This document shows positions 6,363 through 12,085 of a DNA stretch of 12,085 nt, piece after piece (position 1 is the stretch's first letter; each line of letters starts with the position of its first letter). The notes below the pieces were generated by a model that saw nothing but the letters and a program-made list of their open reading frames with translations, had not been told where the DNA came from and did not search any database. Source of the DNA: CAVYYW01 sp963772845 (GTDB lineage: Bacteria; Bacillota; Bacilli; Bacillales; Sporolactobacillaceae); the NCBI GenBank assembly GCA_963772845.1, contig CAVYYW010000001.1, forward strand, positions 1 through 12,085, given 5' to 3'. The translations under genes and the position numbers were made by a program.

Positions 6363-6848
6363 GTTTCCAACATTTCAGCTTTCAAGCGCTTTTATGGCAT
6401 CGACCAACTATTATGCGGCCATCCTTTCAGCTTTTTGGCGCTCGGATGGCCCTAAACACCTTGGTTGCGGCCATCCTTTCAGCTTTTTGGCATTCGGATG
6501 GCCCTAAGCACCTCGGTTGCGGCCATCCTTTTAGCTTTTTGGCATTCGGATGGCCCTAAGCACCTCGGTTGCGGCCATCTTTTCAGCTTTTTGACGCTTG
6601 GATGGCCCTAAACACCTCATTTGCGGCCATCCTTTCAGCTTTTTGGCATTCGGATGGCCCTAAGCACCTCGGTTGCGGCCATCCTTTCAGCTTTTTGGCA
6701 TTCGGATGGCCCTAAGCACCTCGTTTGCGGCCATCTTTTCAGCTTTTTGGCATTCGGATGGCCCTAAGCACCTCGTTTGCGGCCATCCTTTCAGCTTTTT
6801 GCCATTCGAATGGCCCTAAGCACCTCGTTTGCGGCCATCCTTTCAGCT
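6363..6848. repeat. 52-bp tandem repeat array with an internal inverted repeat in every unit
   Basis: Eight full units start at 6415, 6467, 6519, 6571, 6623, 6675, 6727 and 6779, always exactly 52 bp apart. A partial ninth covers 6831-6848, and a diverged copy in the same phase covers 6363-6414. Each unit holds GGCCATCC at unit positions 3-10 and its reverse complement GGATGGCC at 30-37, so arms alternate along the array with 19- and 17-base gaps. Either arm pairing can form hairpins. Variation is slight: C-to-T in the left arm of units 4 and 7, G-to-A in the right arm of unit 8, and shared changes in units 1 and 4 (GCGCT/ACGCT and AAACACC) that suggest an older higher-order duplication. The period is not a multiple of three and no long coding frame follows the array, so it is non-coding. 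It fills the gap between the deacetylase terminator and the mazG-like gene. Its function is unknown. Confidence 0.95.
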
Positions 6849-6854
6849 ATACAC

Positions 6855-6886
6855 AAAAAAACACACGATATGAAGCTACCGTGCGT
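6855..6886 (-). terminator. Intrinsic terminator of the polysaccharide deacetylase gene
   Basis: On the minus strand ACGCACG (6886-6880) pairs with CGTGTGT (6867-6861), with one G-U pair, around a 12-base loop. It is followed at once by a run of seven Us (6861-6855). It lies 13 bases after the stop codon at 6899. The U-run ends only six bases from the edge of the 52-bp repeat array, so read-through into the array should be limited. Confidence 0.7.
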
Positions 6887-6898
6887 CCACTTTCACTA

Positions 6899-7690
6899 TT
6901 AATTTTGCGCTCGATCAACGATTCTCCCAAACCCTTGAATCGACATATCCGGAGAAACACGAATCCGGTGAAGGGTAAACATCCCCTGATTTTTAGATGC
7001 CGCTCTTGGTTTGATTGTCACCGCCATTTTATAGCCTGTCTGCTGAGTAAGCGCGACCGTCTCACTGTTGTAACGTCCATACGGATAGCACAGAATCGTC
7101 ATTTTTTTATGAAACAGCTTCTCAAAAAAAGCTTTTGACTGAGCCATTTCCTCTTTTTGTTCTAAAGGGGGCAGCTTGGTTAAGTCCGGGTGTGTCATTG
7201 TATGGCTCTCAATCGCAATCCCATGCTGGTCCATCTCTAATAACTGTTGTTTTGTGAGATAATTATTCGTACCTATGGCGTTCACGATCATAAATATTGT
7301 TGCTTTCAAGCCGTATTCTCTTAATACAGGGTATGCCGAAGTATAATTATCTTCATAACCATCGTCCAATGTAATGAGAACAGATTTTGCCCGCGGCTTT
7401 TTGTTCTGGGTTAGTACCGCAAAGGCCTCTGCAGGTGAAAGCGTGTAATAGCCATGATCGCTAAGCCACTTCATCTGTTCCCGAAATTGCTCCTTTGGCA
7501 CATGAAGGCTATCCGTCCCACGTGAAATACTGTGATACATAAGAATTGGGATGTGCGCCGGCTTCTTAACATCGAGCCACCCTGAAGTATCCACATTTGG
7601 CGATCTGTCGTTGGCATCAGCGACATTGTGAACACTGATGGTCAACAAAACTGTCATTAAAAGCAGCAACACCCATTTATTCACCTTCAT
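6899..7690 (-). CDS. Secreted polysaccharide deacetylase (NodB domain, YxkH-like)
   Basis: This 263-residue protein starts with a signal peptide: K2-K5, hydrophobic stretch 6-20, and a probable type I cleavage after ADA at 24-26. It then has a NodB carbohydrate esterase family 4 domain. Visible motifs are ILMYHSI (49-55), the catalytic/metal pair LDDGYEDN (D109, D110), metal ligands H163 and H167 in ESHTMTHPDL, and CYPYGRYN (201-208). These enzymes remove N- or O-acetyl groups from cell-wall or extracellular polysaccharide. The length and MYHS opening resemble B. subtilis YxkH rather than the PdaA spore-cortex enzyme. A strong AAAGGAGGG site precedes the ATG. It is monocistronic, divergent from pepT and closed by its own terminator. 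The substrate is not determinable here. Confidence 0.9.
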   Translation of the reverse strand: MKVNKWVLLLLMTVLLTISVHNVADANDRSPNVDTSGWLDVKKPAHIPILMYHSISRGTDSLHVPKEQFREQMKWLSDHGYYTLSPAEAFAVLTQNKKPRAKSVLITLDDGYEDNYTSAYPVLREYGLKATIFMIVNAIGTNNYLTKQQLLEMDQHGIAIESHTMTHPDLTKLPPLEQKEEMAQSKAFFEKLFHKKMTILCYPYGRYNSETVALTQQTGYKMAVTIKPRAASKNQGMFTLHRIRVSPDMSIQGFGRIVDRAQN

Positions 7691-7785
7691 TATTTCCCTC
7701 CTTTTGGCTCCACCCTTATATTGCCCTAAATCGTTTAATTATTTTTGTAAAATAGTCTGAATTCATGTGCCATTATTTTACTTCG

Positions 7786-7794
7786 TGATAAAAT
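7786..7794 (+). promoter_or_regulatory. Extended -10 promoter element for pepT
   Basis: TGATAAAAT matches the TGnTATAAT extended -10 with one mismatch in the hexamer (TAAAAT at 7789-7794). No good -35 box is present at 16-18 bases upstream, which is tolerated in extended -10 promoters. It would give a leader of about 27 bases before the pepT ATG. Confidence 0.55.
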
Positions 7795-7826
7795 AGATTT
7801 ATCAAACAATAAAGGGGACCGGGAAT

Positions 7827-9065
7827 ATGAAAAATGAAATTATCGATCGTTTTACAACCTATGTAAAAATGGATACGCAGTCTGATGAGAATGCTTCCAC
7901 GACACCGTCCACGCCAGGTCAGCTTGAGCTCGCAGAAAAGCTTGTTGAGGAGCTGAAATGGATCGGTATGGAAGACGTCACCATGGATGATAATGGTTAT
8001 GTCATGGCTACCCTCCCTTCCAACACAGAGAAGCTTGTCCCAACGATTGGCTTTCTTGCTCATGTTGATACCGCGACCGATTTCACCGGTGCTGGCGTTA
8101 ACCCGCAAATCGTCTTGAACTATGACGGCGAAGATATCGTTTTAAACAAAGACCTACATAGAGTGCTCTCACCAAAAGATTTTCCTGAGCTCGCCAACTA
8201 TACTGGCCATACGCTTGTGACGACGGACGGCACGACACTGCTCGGAGCCGACAACAAAGCCGGAATCGCAGAAATCATGACGGCAATGGCTCACTTAATT
8301 AATCATCCAGAAATAAAGCATGGCAGAATCAGAGTCGCCTTCACGCCAGATGAAGAAATAGGTAAAGGCCCACACAAGTTTGATGTTGATGCCTTTGATG
8401 CCTCATTCGCTTACACGATTGACGGCGGACCGCTTGGCCAGCTTGAGTATGAAAGCTTCAATGCTGCAGACGCAAAAATTACGTTCAAAGGCGAAAACGT
8501 TCACCCAGGTACTGCAAAAGGAAAAATGATTAATGCCACAAAGCTTGCTCTTGCTTTTAATGAAAAACTTCCGAAAGATGAGGCGCCAGAATCAACCGAA
8601 GACTACGAAGGCTTCTATCATCTGGTTGACCTGAACGGTGATGTGGAAAAAGCCACGCTGCACTACATTATCCGCGACTTCGATAAAAAAGCGTTTCAGG
8701 AACGCAAGGCAAACGTTGAAAAGATTGCAGATGAACTGAGAGAAACATATGGCCAGAAACGTGTGCACGTTGAAATGAATGATCAGTATTACAACATGCG
8801 TGAAAAAATTGAGCCAGTCAAAGAAATCGTTGATGTTGCACAAGCAGCCATGGAATCCCTTGGTATTAAGCCAATTATTGAACCCATCCGCGGCGGCACA
8901 GATGGCTCCCAGCTTTCATACATGGGACTCCCAACGCCGAACATCTTCACCGGCGGCGAAAACTTTCACGGACCCTACGAATTCATCTCTGTTGATAACA
9001 TGTGCAAAACCGTCGAAGTCATTGTTGAAATTGCAAAAAGCTTTGAGCAACGCGCTGAACGATAA
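7827..9065 (+). CDS. pepT: Peptidase T (tripeptide aminopeptidase, M20 family)
   Basis: At 412 residues the protein is the usual length for PepT, a cytosolic di-zinc enzyme that releases the N-terminal residue from tripeptides. The M20 metal centre is intact: H79 and D81 in AHVDTA, bridging D142 in GADNKAG, E176/E177 in PDEEIGKG (general base and ligand), D199 in TIDGG, and H381 in GENFHGPYE. H226 in NVHPGTAKG lies in the dimerisation (lid) domain. It begins with MKNEIIDRFTTYVKMDTQSD, typical of PepT. The ATG follows AAGGGGA at suitable spacing. It appears monocistronic, with an extended -10 promoter upstream and a strong terminator 8 bases past the stop. All key residues are present. Confidence 0.96.
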   Translation: MKNEIIDRFTTYVKMDTQSDENASTTPSTPGQLELAEKLVEELKWIGMEDVTMDDNGYVMATLPSNTEKLVPTIGFLAHVDTATDFTGAGVNPQIVLNYDGEDIVLNKDLHRVLSPKDFPELANYTGHTLVTTDGTTLLGADNKAGIAEIMTAMAHLINHPEIKHGRIRVAFTPDEEIGKGPHKFDVDAFDASFAYTIDGGPLGQLEYESFNAADAKITFKGENVHPGTAKGKMINATKLALAFNEKLPKDEAPESTEDYEGFYHLVDLNGDVEKATLHYIIRDFDKKAFQERKANVEKIADELRETYGQKRVHVEMNDQYYNMREKIEPVKEIVDVAQAAMESLGIKPIIEPIRGGTDGSQLSYMGLPTPNIFTGGENFHGPYEFISVDNMCKTVEVIVEIAKSFEQRAER

Positions 9066-9072
9066 ATCATGT

Positions 9073-9099
9073 AAGAAGCGGCATATGCCGCTTCTTTTT
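9073..9099 (+). terminator. Intrinsic terminator of pepT
   Basis: AAGAAGCGGC (9073-9082) and GCCGCTTCTT (9087-9096) form a perfect 10-bp stem around the tetraloop ATAT, followed by Ts through 9099. This is a textbook rho-independent terminator. Confidence 0.93.
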
Positions 9100-9109
9100 C
9101 TAATAAAAG

Positions 9110-9796
9110 GCTCTGTTAAAGAACATGAATGATATAGCTCGAAAAGGATGATACAGTGCTCTTTATTCAACTAACGGAGCAGGATACTTCAATAAGAAAA
9201 AGAGGGATGAGATGAAACACCCACTTGAAAAATCAATAAAAAAAATTATCAAGGAAGCATTTGAAGGTCCACCTGTACCAATAAAAGAAAGCTGGTTTAC
9301 AAATACCGAACCAGACTCAGGTATTTTTGGTTCTTTAGAAGGTATATCTGCTGACGAAGCTTCGGTATCCATTTATGGGGCGACCTTGGCAGCACATACC
9401 GATCACGTTAGGTATCATATGTGGGGAACGAACGAGTTATTAGAAGTTGGCACGTTTCCAAAAATGGATTGGGGAGAAAGCTGGAAGATCAAGTTAGTAG
9501 ATGAATCACAATGGAATCATATCCAACAAGAATTAAGACATGAATACAAAAGGCTTTTGGACTCAATTGAATCAATTGAGTGGAATGATCTTCTTGCGGA
9601 TGAGATTACTGGTTCACTAGCTCACTCAGCATACCATCTCGGAGCTATTCGCCAAATGTTAAAAATTATTAAAGACAATCATCAAACTTCGTAGTTCTTT
9701 ACTCCTAAAGCCTTATAGAGCGTGATTAAATTGAGAAAGATTTCACTTAAAGTCACGGGGGTTTCTATAACTATCAGCATTAAGTTTTAACAGAGC
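9110..9796. repeat. 11-bp inverted repeat bracketing the DinB-like gene
   Basis: GCTCTGTTAAA at 9110-9120 is repeated in perfect inverted orientation as TTTAACAGAGC at 9786-9796, enclosing 665 bases that contain only the DinB-like gene. The arrangement looks like the ends of a small mobile cassette or a decayed insertion. However, there is no transposase and I see no clear target-site duplication (flanks taataaaag versus tttagaaaa). A chance 11-bp match in AT-rich DNA is possible but not likely at such symmetric positions. Confidence 0.5.
9212..9694 (+). CDS. DinB-like (DUF664/YfiT type) putative metal-binding protein
   Basis: This 160-residue protein appears to be a four-helix DinB-superfamily member. 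Helix 2 carries H62, H65 and H69 (AAHTDHVRYH). The last helix carries the diagnostic SLAHSAYHLGAIRQML with H138 and H142, the usual divalent-metal triad pattern for this superfamily. Some DinB relatives are thiol S-transferases (e.g. bacillithiol-dependent) or metal-dependent hydrolases; many have no known role. The N-terminal ~50 residues are unusual and rich in Pro, Glu and Ser rather than starting directly with helix 1. The ATG at 9212 follows AGAGGGATGAG. It lies alone after the pepT terminator, in visibly AT-richer DNA and between the two halves of an 11-bp inverted repeat, which suggests acquisition. The reaction is unknown. Confidence 0.75.
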   Translation: MKHPLEKSIKKIIKEAFEGPPVPIKESWFTNTEPDSGIFGSLEGISADEASVSIYGATLAAHTDHVRYHMWGTNELLEVGTFPKMDWGESWKIKLVDESQWNHIQQELRHEYKRLLDSIESIEWNDLLADEITGSLAHSAYHLGAIRQMLKIIKDNHQTS

Positions 9797-9852
9797 TTTA
9801 GAAAAAAATTAAAATACAAGAAGAGAAACCCATATTTAGAAGAATTTTTGAA

Positions 9853-9870
9853 AGCAAAAGCATTTTTGCT
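9853..9870 (-). terminator. Possible weak terminator hairpin of the DUF218 gene
   Basis: AGCAAAA (9853-9859) pairs with TTTTGCT (9864-9870) around a 4-base loop, 6 bases after the minus-strand stop at 9876. The stem is AT-rich and only TTTC follows, so it is a weak candidate. Confidence 0.35.
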
Positions 9871-9875
9871 AGTGC

Positions 9876-10517
9876 TTACTCATTAATCGCTAAGAGATCT
9901 CCTTTTTCACCGTATTGTTTAATACGTAAATACTCTCCCCAGACACGTTTCTTTCCAATTTCAGTAGTCATCCAATTGTACCGATTTACTTCAGTGTCTT
10001 TGTAGACGGTATTGAAGGTATAGGGTACATACTCAATGTTATTAGGAATGTGTTTTTTTAATGTTCTAATTTGCCGCCCAGCTGCGTGACTTTTACACAC
10101 AACCATTAATGAGCTTATCTTTGAAAAATCAAATTTTTCTTTTGCAAAGAGCACATTTTCAAGTGAATTGGTCGATTTTTCTTCAAACACAATATTTTCT
10201 GATCGAATACCTGCTTTCAACAAATGGGATATAATTACTTGCGCCTCTGTGACTTCTTTATTAAGGTTGCCTGGCCAATCAGATTGAGAAACACCGGTAA
10301 GGCTTCTACCGCCTGTAACAATGATTTTATCTGCGTAATTACTCTTGCAAGCCTCAATTGCTTTATTCCAATGACCTTGATGTGTCCCACTAAAAATGAA
10401 CAATGCCTCACACTTTTTGGGTTGAATTAATTCTTCAAATATTATTTTCGTTAGAAACGCAATCTCTTTTTCGTTTAACTCTGGTACTACAGGCTCCTTC
10501 GGAATAACCGGGTTCAT
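9876..10517 (-). CDS. YdcF/SanA-like DUF218 domain protein (cytosolic)
   Basis: The 213-residue protein has the DUF218 Rossmann-like fold motifs in order: LFIFSGT (39-45), IIVTGG (65-70), an E-rich helix around E91, FEEKSTNSLENV (111-122, the family's E-x-x-S-x-x-T-x-E/N signature region), and KSHAAGRQ (142-149, matching the SHxxR motif). A WGEY segment (193-196) follows. Relatives include E. coli YdcF, which binds S-adenosylmethionine, and the membrane-anchored SanA implicated in envelope integrity. This protein has no N-terminal membrane helix and so should be cytosolic. The ATG follows AAGGTGGAG. Base composition is AT-rich compared with pepT and the acyl-CoA operon. It starts only 25 bases downstream of a broken regulator on the same strand. 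The function is unknown. Confidence 0.8.
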   Translation of the reverse strand: MNPVIPKEPVVPELNEKEIAFLTKIIFEELIQPKKCEALFIFSGTHQGHWNKAIEACKSNYADKIIVTGGRSLTGVSQSDWPGNLNKEVTEAQVIISHLLKAGIRSENIVFEEKSTNSLENVLFAKEKFDFSKISSLMVVCKSHAAGRQIRTLKKHIPNNIEYVPYTFNTVYKDTEVNRYNWMTTEIGKKRVWGEYLRIKQYGEKGDLLAINE

Positions 10518-10541
10518 TTCTCCACCTTCTTTTAGTTGAAT

Positions 10542-10673
10542 TTATCCCTTCTTAGCCACGATCACGTCTACACCTTTGGCCCTTATTTTTTCAATTTTGT
10601 CAGCGGTCGTTTCTTCATCTGTAATCACAACACCAAGCCGATTTACCGGATACATGCCAGAGAACAGCCTTAT
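10542..10673 (-). pseudogene. C-terminal remnant of a DeoR-type transcriptional regulator (probable)
   Basis: Reading the minus strand gives a frame that ends at TAA (10544-10542) and encodes about 40 residues: LFSGMYPVNRLGVVITDEET, then TADKIEKIRAKGVDVIVA and a short basic end. The pattern of VVITDEE followed by an amphipathic helix and KGVDVIVA matches the last segment of the DeoR/GlpR-type sensor domain. It has no start codon, no HTH and an in-frame stop just upstream near 10673, where the neighbouring small gene ends. It therefore looks like the tail of a regulator whose body has been deleted. The family call rests on a short stretch, so it is tentative. Confidence 0.5.
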
Positions 10674-10835
10674 TTATTTTTTCCTGGTCACGGTCAATAC
10701 AATCCATCCCGATATTTGAAAAAATAACCCAACAAAGAAATAAAGATGTCTCACTTCTTTATAGGGATGCATGTAGTACATAATCACAAATATCAAACCA
10801 ATAATAAATAAAAAATAACCAATTTTAATAATCAT
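10674..10835 (-). CDS. Small two-helix membrane protein (hypothetical)
   Basis: From the ATG at 10835 this encodes 53 residues: a first hydrophobic helix (about 2-21, MIIKIGYFLFIIGLIFVIMY), a short polar loop HPYKEVRH, a second helix (about 31-48, YFFVGLFFQISGWIVLTV) and the tail TRKK. The basic tail and loop suggest a simple hairpin membrane protein. GAGAGG precedes the ATG at rather short spacing (3 bases). An in-frame TTG at 10880 would extend the protein by 15 residues but has no ribosome binding site. Its stop coincides with the edge of the DeoR-like remnant. I recognise no family; such proteins are common in Bacillaceae accessory DNA. Confidence 0.55.
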   Translation of the reverse strand: MIIKIGYFLFIIGLIFVIMYYMHPYKEVRHLYFFVGLFFQISGWIVLTVTRKK

Positions 10836-10880
10836 CGTCCTCTCAATATTAGCATTCCAAAAAACAAGGGCAAAAGACAA

Positions 10881-11140
10881 AAAGGTTGGAGCAAAATAGA
10901 TTCATCGAGTTACTATTTGTGTATTTCCCCTAATATTCCTTAATTTGGTTGGAAGGGTACAATTTTTAGCGTAACATATTAAATGAATATTGCGTTTATA
11001 ATATTTGAATCCGTTACATCCAGGGGCAAAATTTGAAATAATTAATAATGAAAAATCAACCAGAAGCTTGATAATAAATAAAAAACACTTGCGAAGTAAT
11101 CGCTCAAAATGGTTTCAAGCCCCTCACCCAATCCAATTAT
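10881..11140. other. AT-rich intergenic stretch with no recognisable gene
   Basis: Between the small membrane gene and the iolS-like promoter I see no frame that resembles a protein, no strong hairpin and no repeat. A short A/T-rich word (AATAATAAATAAAAAA) occurs here near 11070 and also inside the small membrane gene near 10800, but it is low-complexity and probably meaningless. Confidence 0.5.
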
Positions 11141-11170
11141 TTCAATTCACCCCTCGACCTTTGCTATGAT
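11141..11170 (+). promoter_or_regulatory. Sigma-A promoter of the iolS-like gene (extended -10)
   Basis: TATGAT at 11165-11170 is preceded by TGC, forming an extended -10. TTCAAT at 11141-11146 is a partial -35 at an 18-base spacing. It lies 34 bases before the ATG. Confidence 0.65.
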
Positions 11171-11203
11171 GAAACTAAGCTAAAAAGAGGAGTTGATTGC
11201 TAA

Positions 11204-12085
11204 ATGGTTGAACAAACTCAAATAGGCAAAACAGATTTGCATGTAAACCGCATCGGACTTGGCACGAATGCCGTGGGCGGTCATAATATTTACCCGAATC
11301 TTGATGAAGAAATCGGGAAAGACATTGTTCGCACTGCTTTAGATAACGGCATTAACTTTTTTGATACGGCCTATATTTACGGACCTGAGCGTTCTGAAGA
11401 ACTGCTTGGCGAAGTGCTGAAGGAAACCGGAAAGCGAGAAGATGTTTTTATCGCTACAAAAGGTGCTCATAAATTCGTGGACGGCGATGTCGTGCTCGAT
11501 AATACGCCTGCCTTTTTAAAGCAATCCGTTGAAGACAGCCTGAAACGGCTCCAAACAGACTATATCGATTTATTTTATATCCATTTCCCGGATGAAACCA
11601 CACCAAAAGATGATGCCGTCAGAGCGTTAAAAGAGTTGAAGGACGAAGGGAAAATTAAAGCGATTGGCGTCTCCAACTTTTCGATCGACCAGTTGAAAGA
11701 AGCCAATAAAGATGGTTATGTCGACGTGCTGCAGTCTGAATATAACTTGTTCAAACGCGAGGTAGAGAAAGAAATACTGCCGTACACCGCTGAAAATAAT
11801 ATTTCATTCATCCCTTACTTCCCGCTCGCTGCAGGATTGTTAGGTGGAAAATATGATAAAAACACAACGTTTAATGATGGTCGCGCAAAGAACCCGCTTT
11901 TCCAGGGCGATGAATTTGTCCGCAATCTTGAAAAAGTCGATCAGGTGCGTGAAATTGCTGAAGCAAAAGGTGCAGAAGTCGCGCATGTCGTTCTTGCCTG
12001 GTACTTGGCACAGCCTTCTATCGACGTCCTCATCCCCGGCGCCAAAAAACCGGAACAGGTAGAAAATAACCTAAAAACGCTGGAT
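11204..12085 (+). CDS. iolS: IolS-like aldo/keto reductase (3' end beyond window)
   Basis: The reading frame is open from the ATG at 11204 to the window edge: 294 codons with no stop, so the gene is cut by the window near its natural end (IolS is about 310 residues). The protein is a (beta/alpha)8 NADPH-dependent aldo/keto reductase. The catalytic tetrad is visible: D54 and Y59 in FFDTAYIYG, K86 in IATKGA, and H127 in LFYIHFPDE. GVSNFS and, near the end, LIPGAKKPEQ fit the cofactor-binding region. The N-terminal LGTNAVGGHNIYPNL and SEYNL/ISFIPYFPL segments closely match Bacillus IolS (AKR11). In B. subtilis iolS lies next to the inositol operon, but no inositol genes are seen here, so the physiological substrate is open. 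AGAGGAG lies 11 bases before the ATG, slightly far. An extended -10 promoter precedes it. Confidence 0.92.
   Translation, partial: MVEQTQIGKTDLHVNRIGLGTNAVGGHNIYPNLDEEIGKDIVRTALDNGINFFDTAYIYGPERSEELLGEVLKETGKREDVFIATKGAHKFVDGDVVLDNTPAFLKQSVEDSLKRLQTDYIDLFYIHFPDETTPKDDAVRALKELKDEGKIKAIGVSNFSIDQLKEANKDGYVDVLQSEYNLFKREVEKEILPYTAENNISFIPYFPLAAGLLGGKYDKNTTFNDGRAKNPLFQGDEFVRNLEKVDQVREIAEAKGAEVAHVVLAWYLAQPSIDVLIPGAKKPEQVENNLKTLD

Noticed and set aside
6415..6848. CRISPR array
   Set aside because: The whole 52-bp unit is repeated with near identity; there are no unique spacers and no cas genes nearby.
6725..7138. 137-codon plus-strand reading frame
   Set aside because: It starts inside the 52-bp repeats and then runs antisense to the deacetylase gene; its translation is repeat-derived and low quality.
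8779..9132. 117-codon plus-strand reading frame overlapping the end of pepT
   Set aside because: It is an out-of-frame shadow of pepT that runs through the pepT terminator.
10536..10727. 63-codon plus-strand reading frame
   Set aside because: It is antisense to the DeoR-like remnant, and its translation lacks any coherent pattern.
10836..10880. TTG-initiated extension of the small membrane protein
   Set aside because: No ribosome binding site precedes the TTG, and the added residues are not membrane- or family-like.

Overview
This window looks like a chromosomal segment from a spore-forming Bacillaceae species (Firmicutes). The evidence is strong purine-rich ribosome binding sites, TG-extended sigma-A -10 boxes, a YaaH/SleL-type spore-cortex glycosidase, a YxkH-type polysaccharide deacetylase, peptidase T, and a close relative of Bacillus IolS. 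I cannot assign a genus or species from the sequence alone.

Layout from left to right. Positions 1-100 hold a short 21-bp-period tandem repeat that runs off the left edge. Next, on the minus strand, come a three-LysM plus GH18 spore germination protein (189-1598) and a small excisionase-type helix-turn-helix protein (1747-1977), each followed by a hairpin. A 228-bp divergent region separates the latter from a tightly packed plus-strand operon (2206-5778): a MerR-family regulator, an acyl-CoA ligase and an AidB-like acyl-CoA dehydrogenase. The three genes abut with no spacer. A near-perfect 16-bp palindrome fills the gap between the predicted -35 and -10 boxes of this operon, which suggests autoregulated control of a two-step acyl-CoA pathway.

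The convergent minus-strand gene at 5855-6154 is a MazG-like nucleotide pyrophosphohydrolase. Upstream of it, positions 6363-6848 carry a striking 52-bp tandem repeat array: eight full units, one degenerate unit and one partial unit. Each unit contains an 8-bp inverted repeat. The array abuts the terminator of a secreted polysaccharide deacetylase (6899-7690, minus strand). Divergent from that gene is pepT (7827-9065), which ends in a textbook terminator.

From about 9100 to 11160 the sequence becomes visibly AT-richer and looks like an accessory patch. It holds a DinB-like protein bracketed by an 11-bp inverted repeat, a cytosolic DUF218/YdcF-like protein, what appears to be the broken C-terminus of a DeoR-type regulator, and a tiny two-helix membrane protein. 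The window ends inside an IolS-like aldo/keto reductase (11204 onward) with its own promoter.

The clearest unexplained structure is the 52-bp array. The clearest regulatory inference is the MerR operator. No tRNA, rRNA, CRISPR array, riboswitch or intact transposase was recognised.
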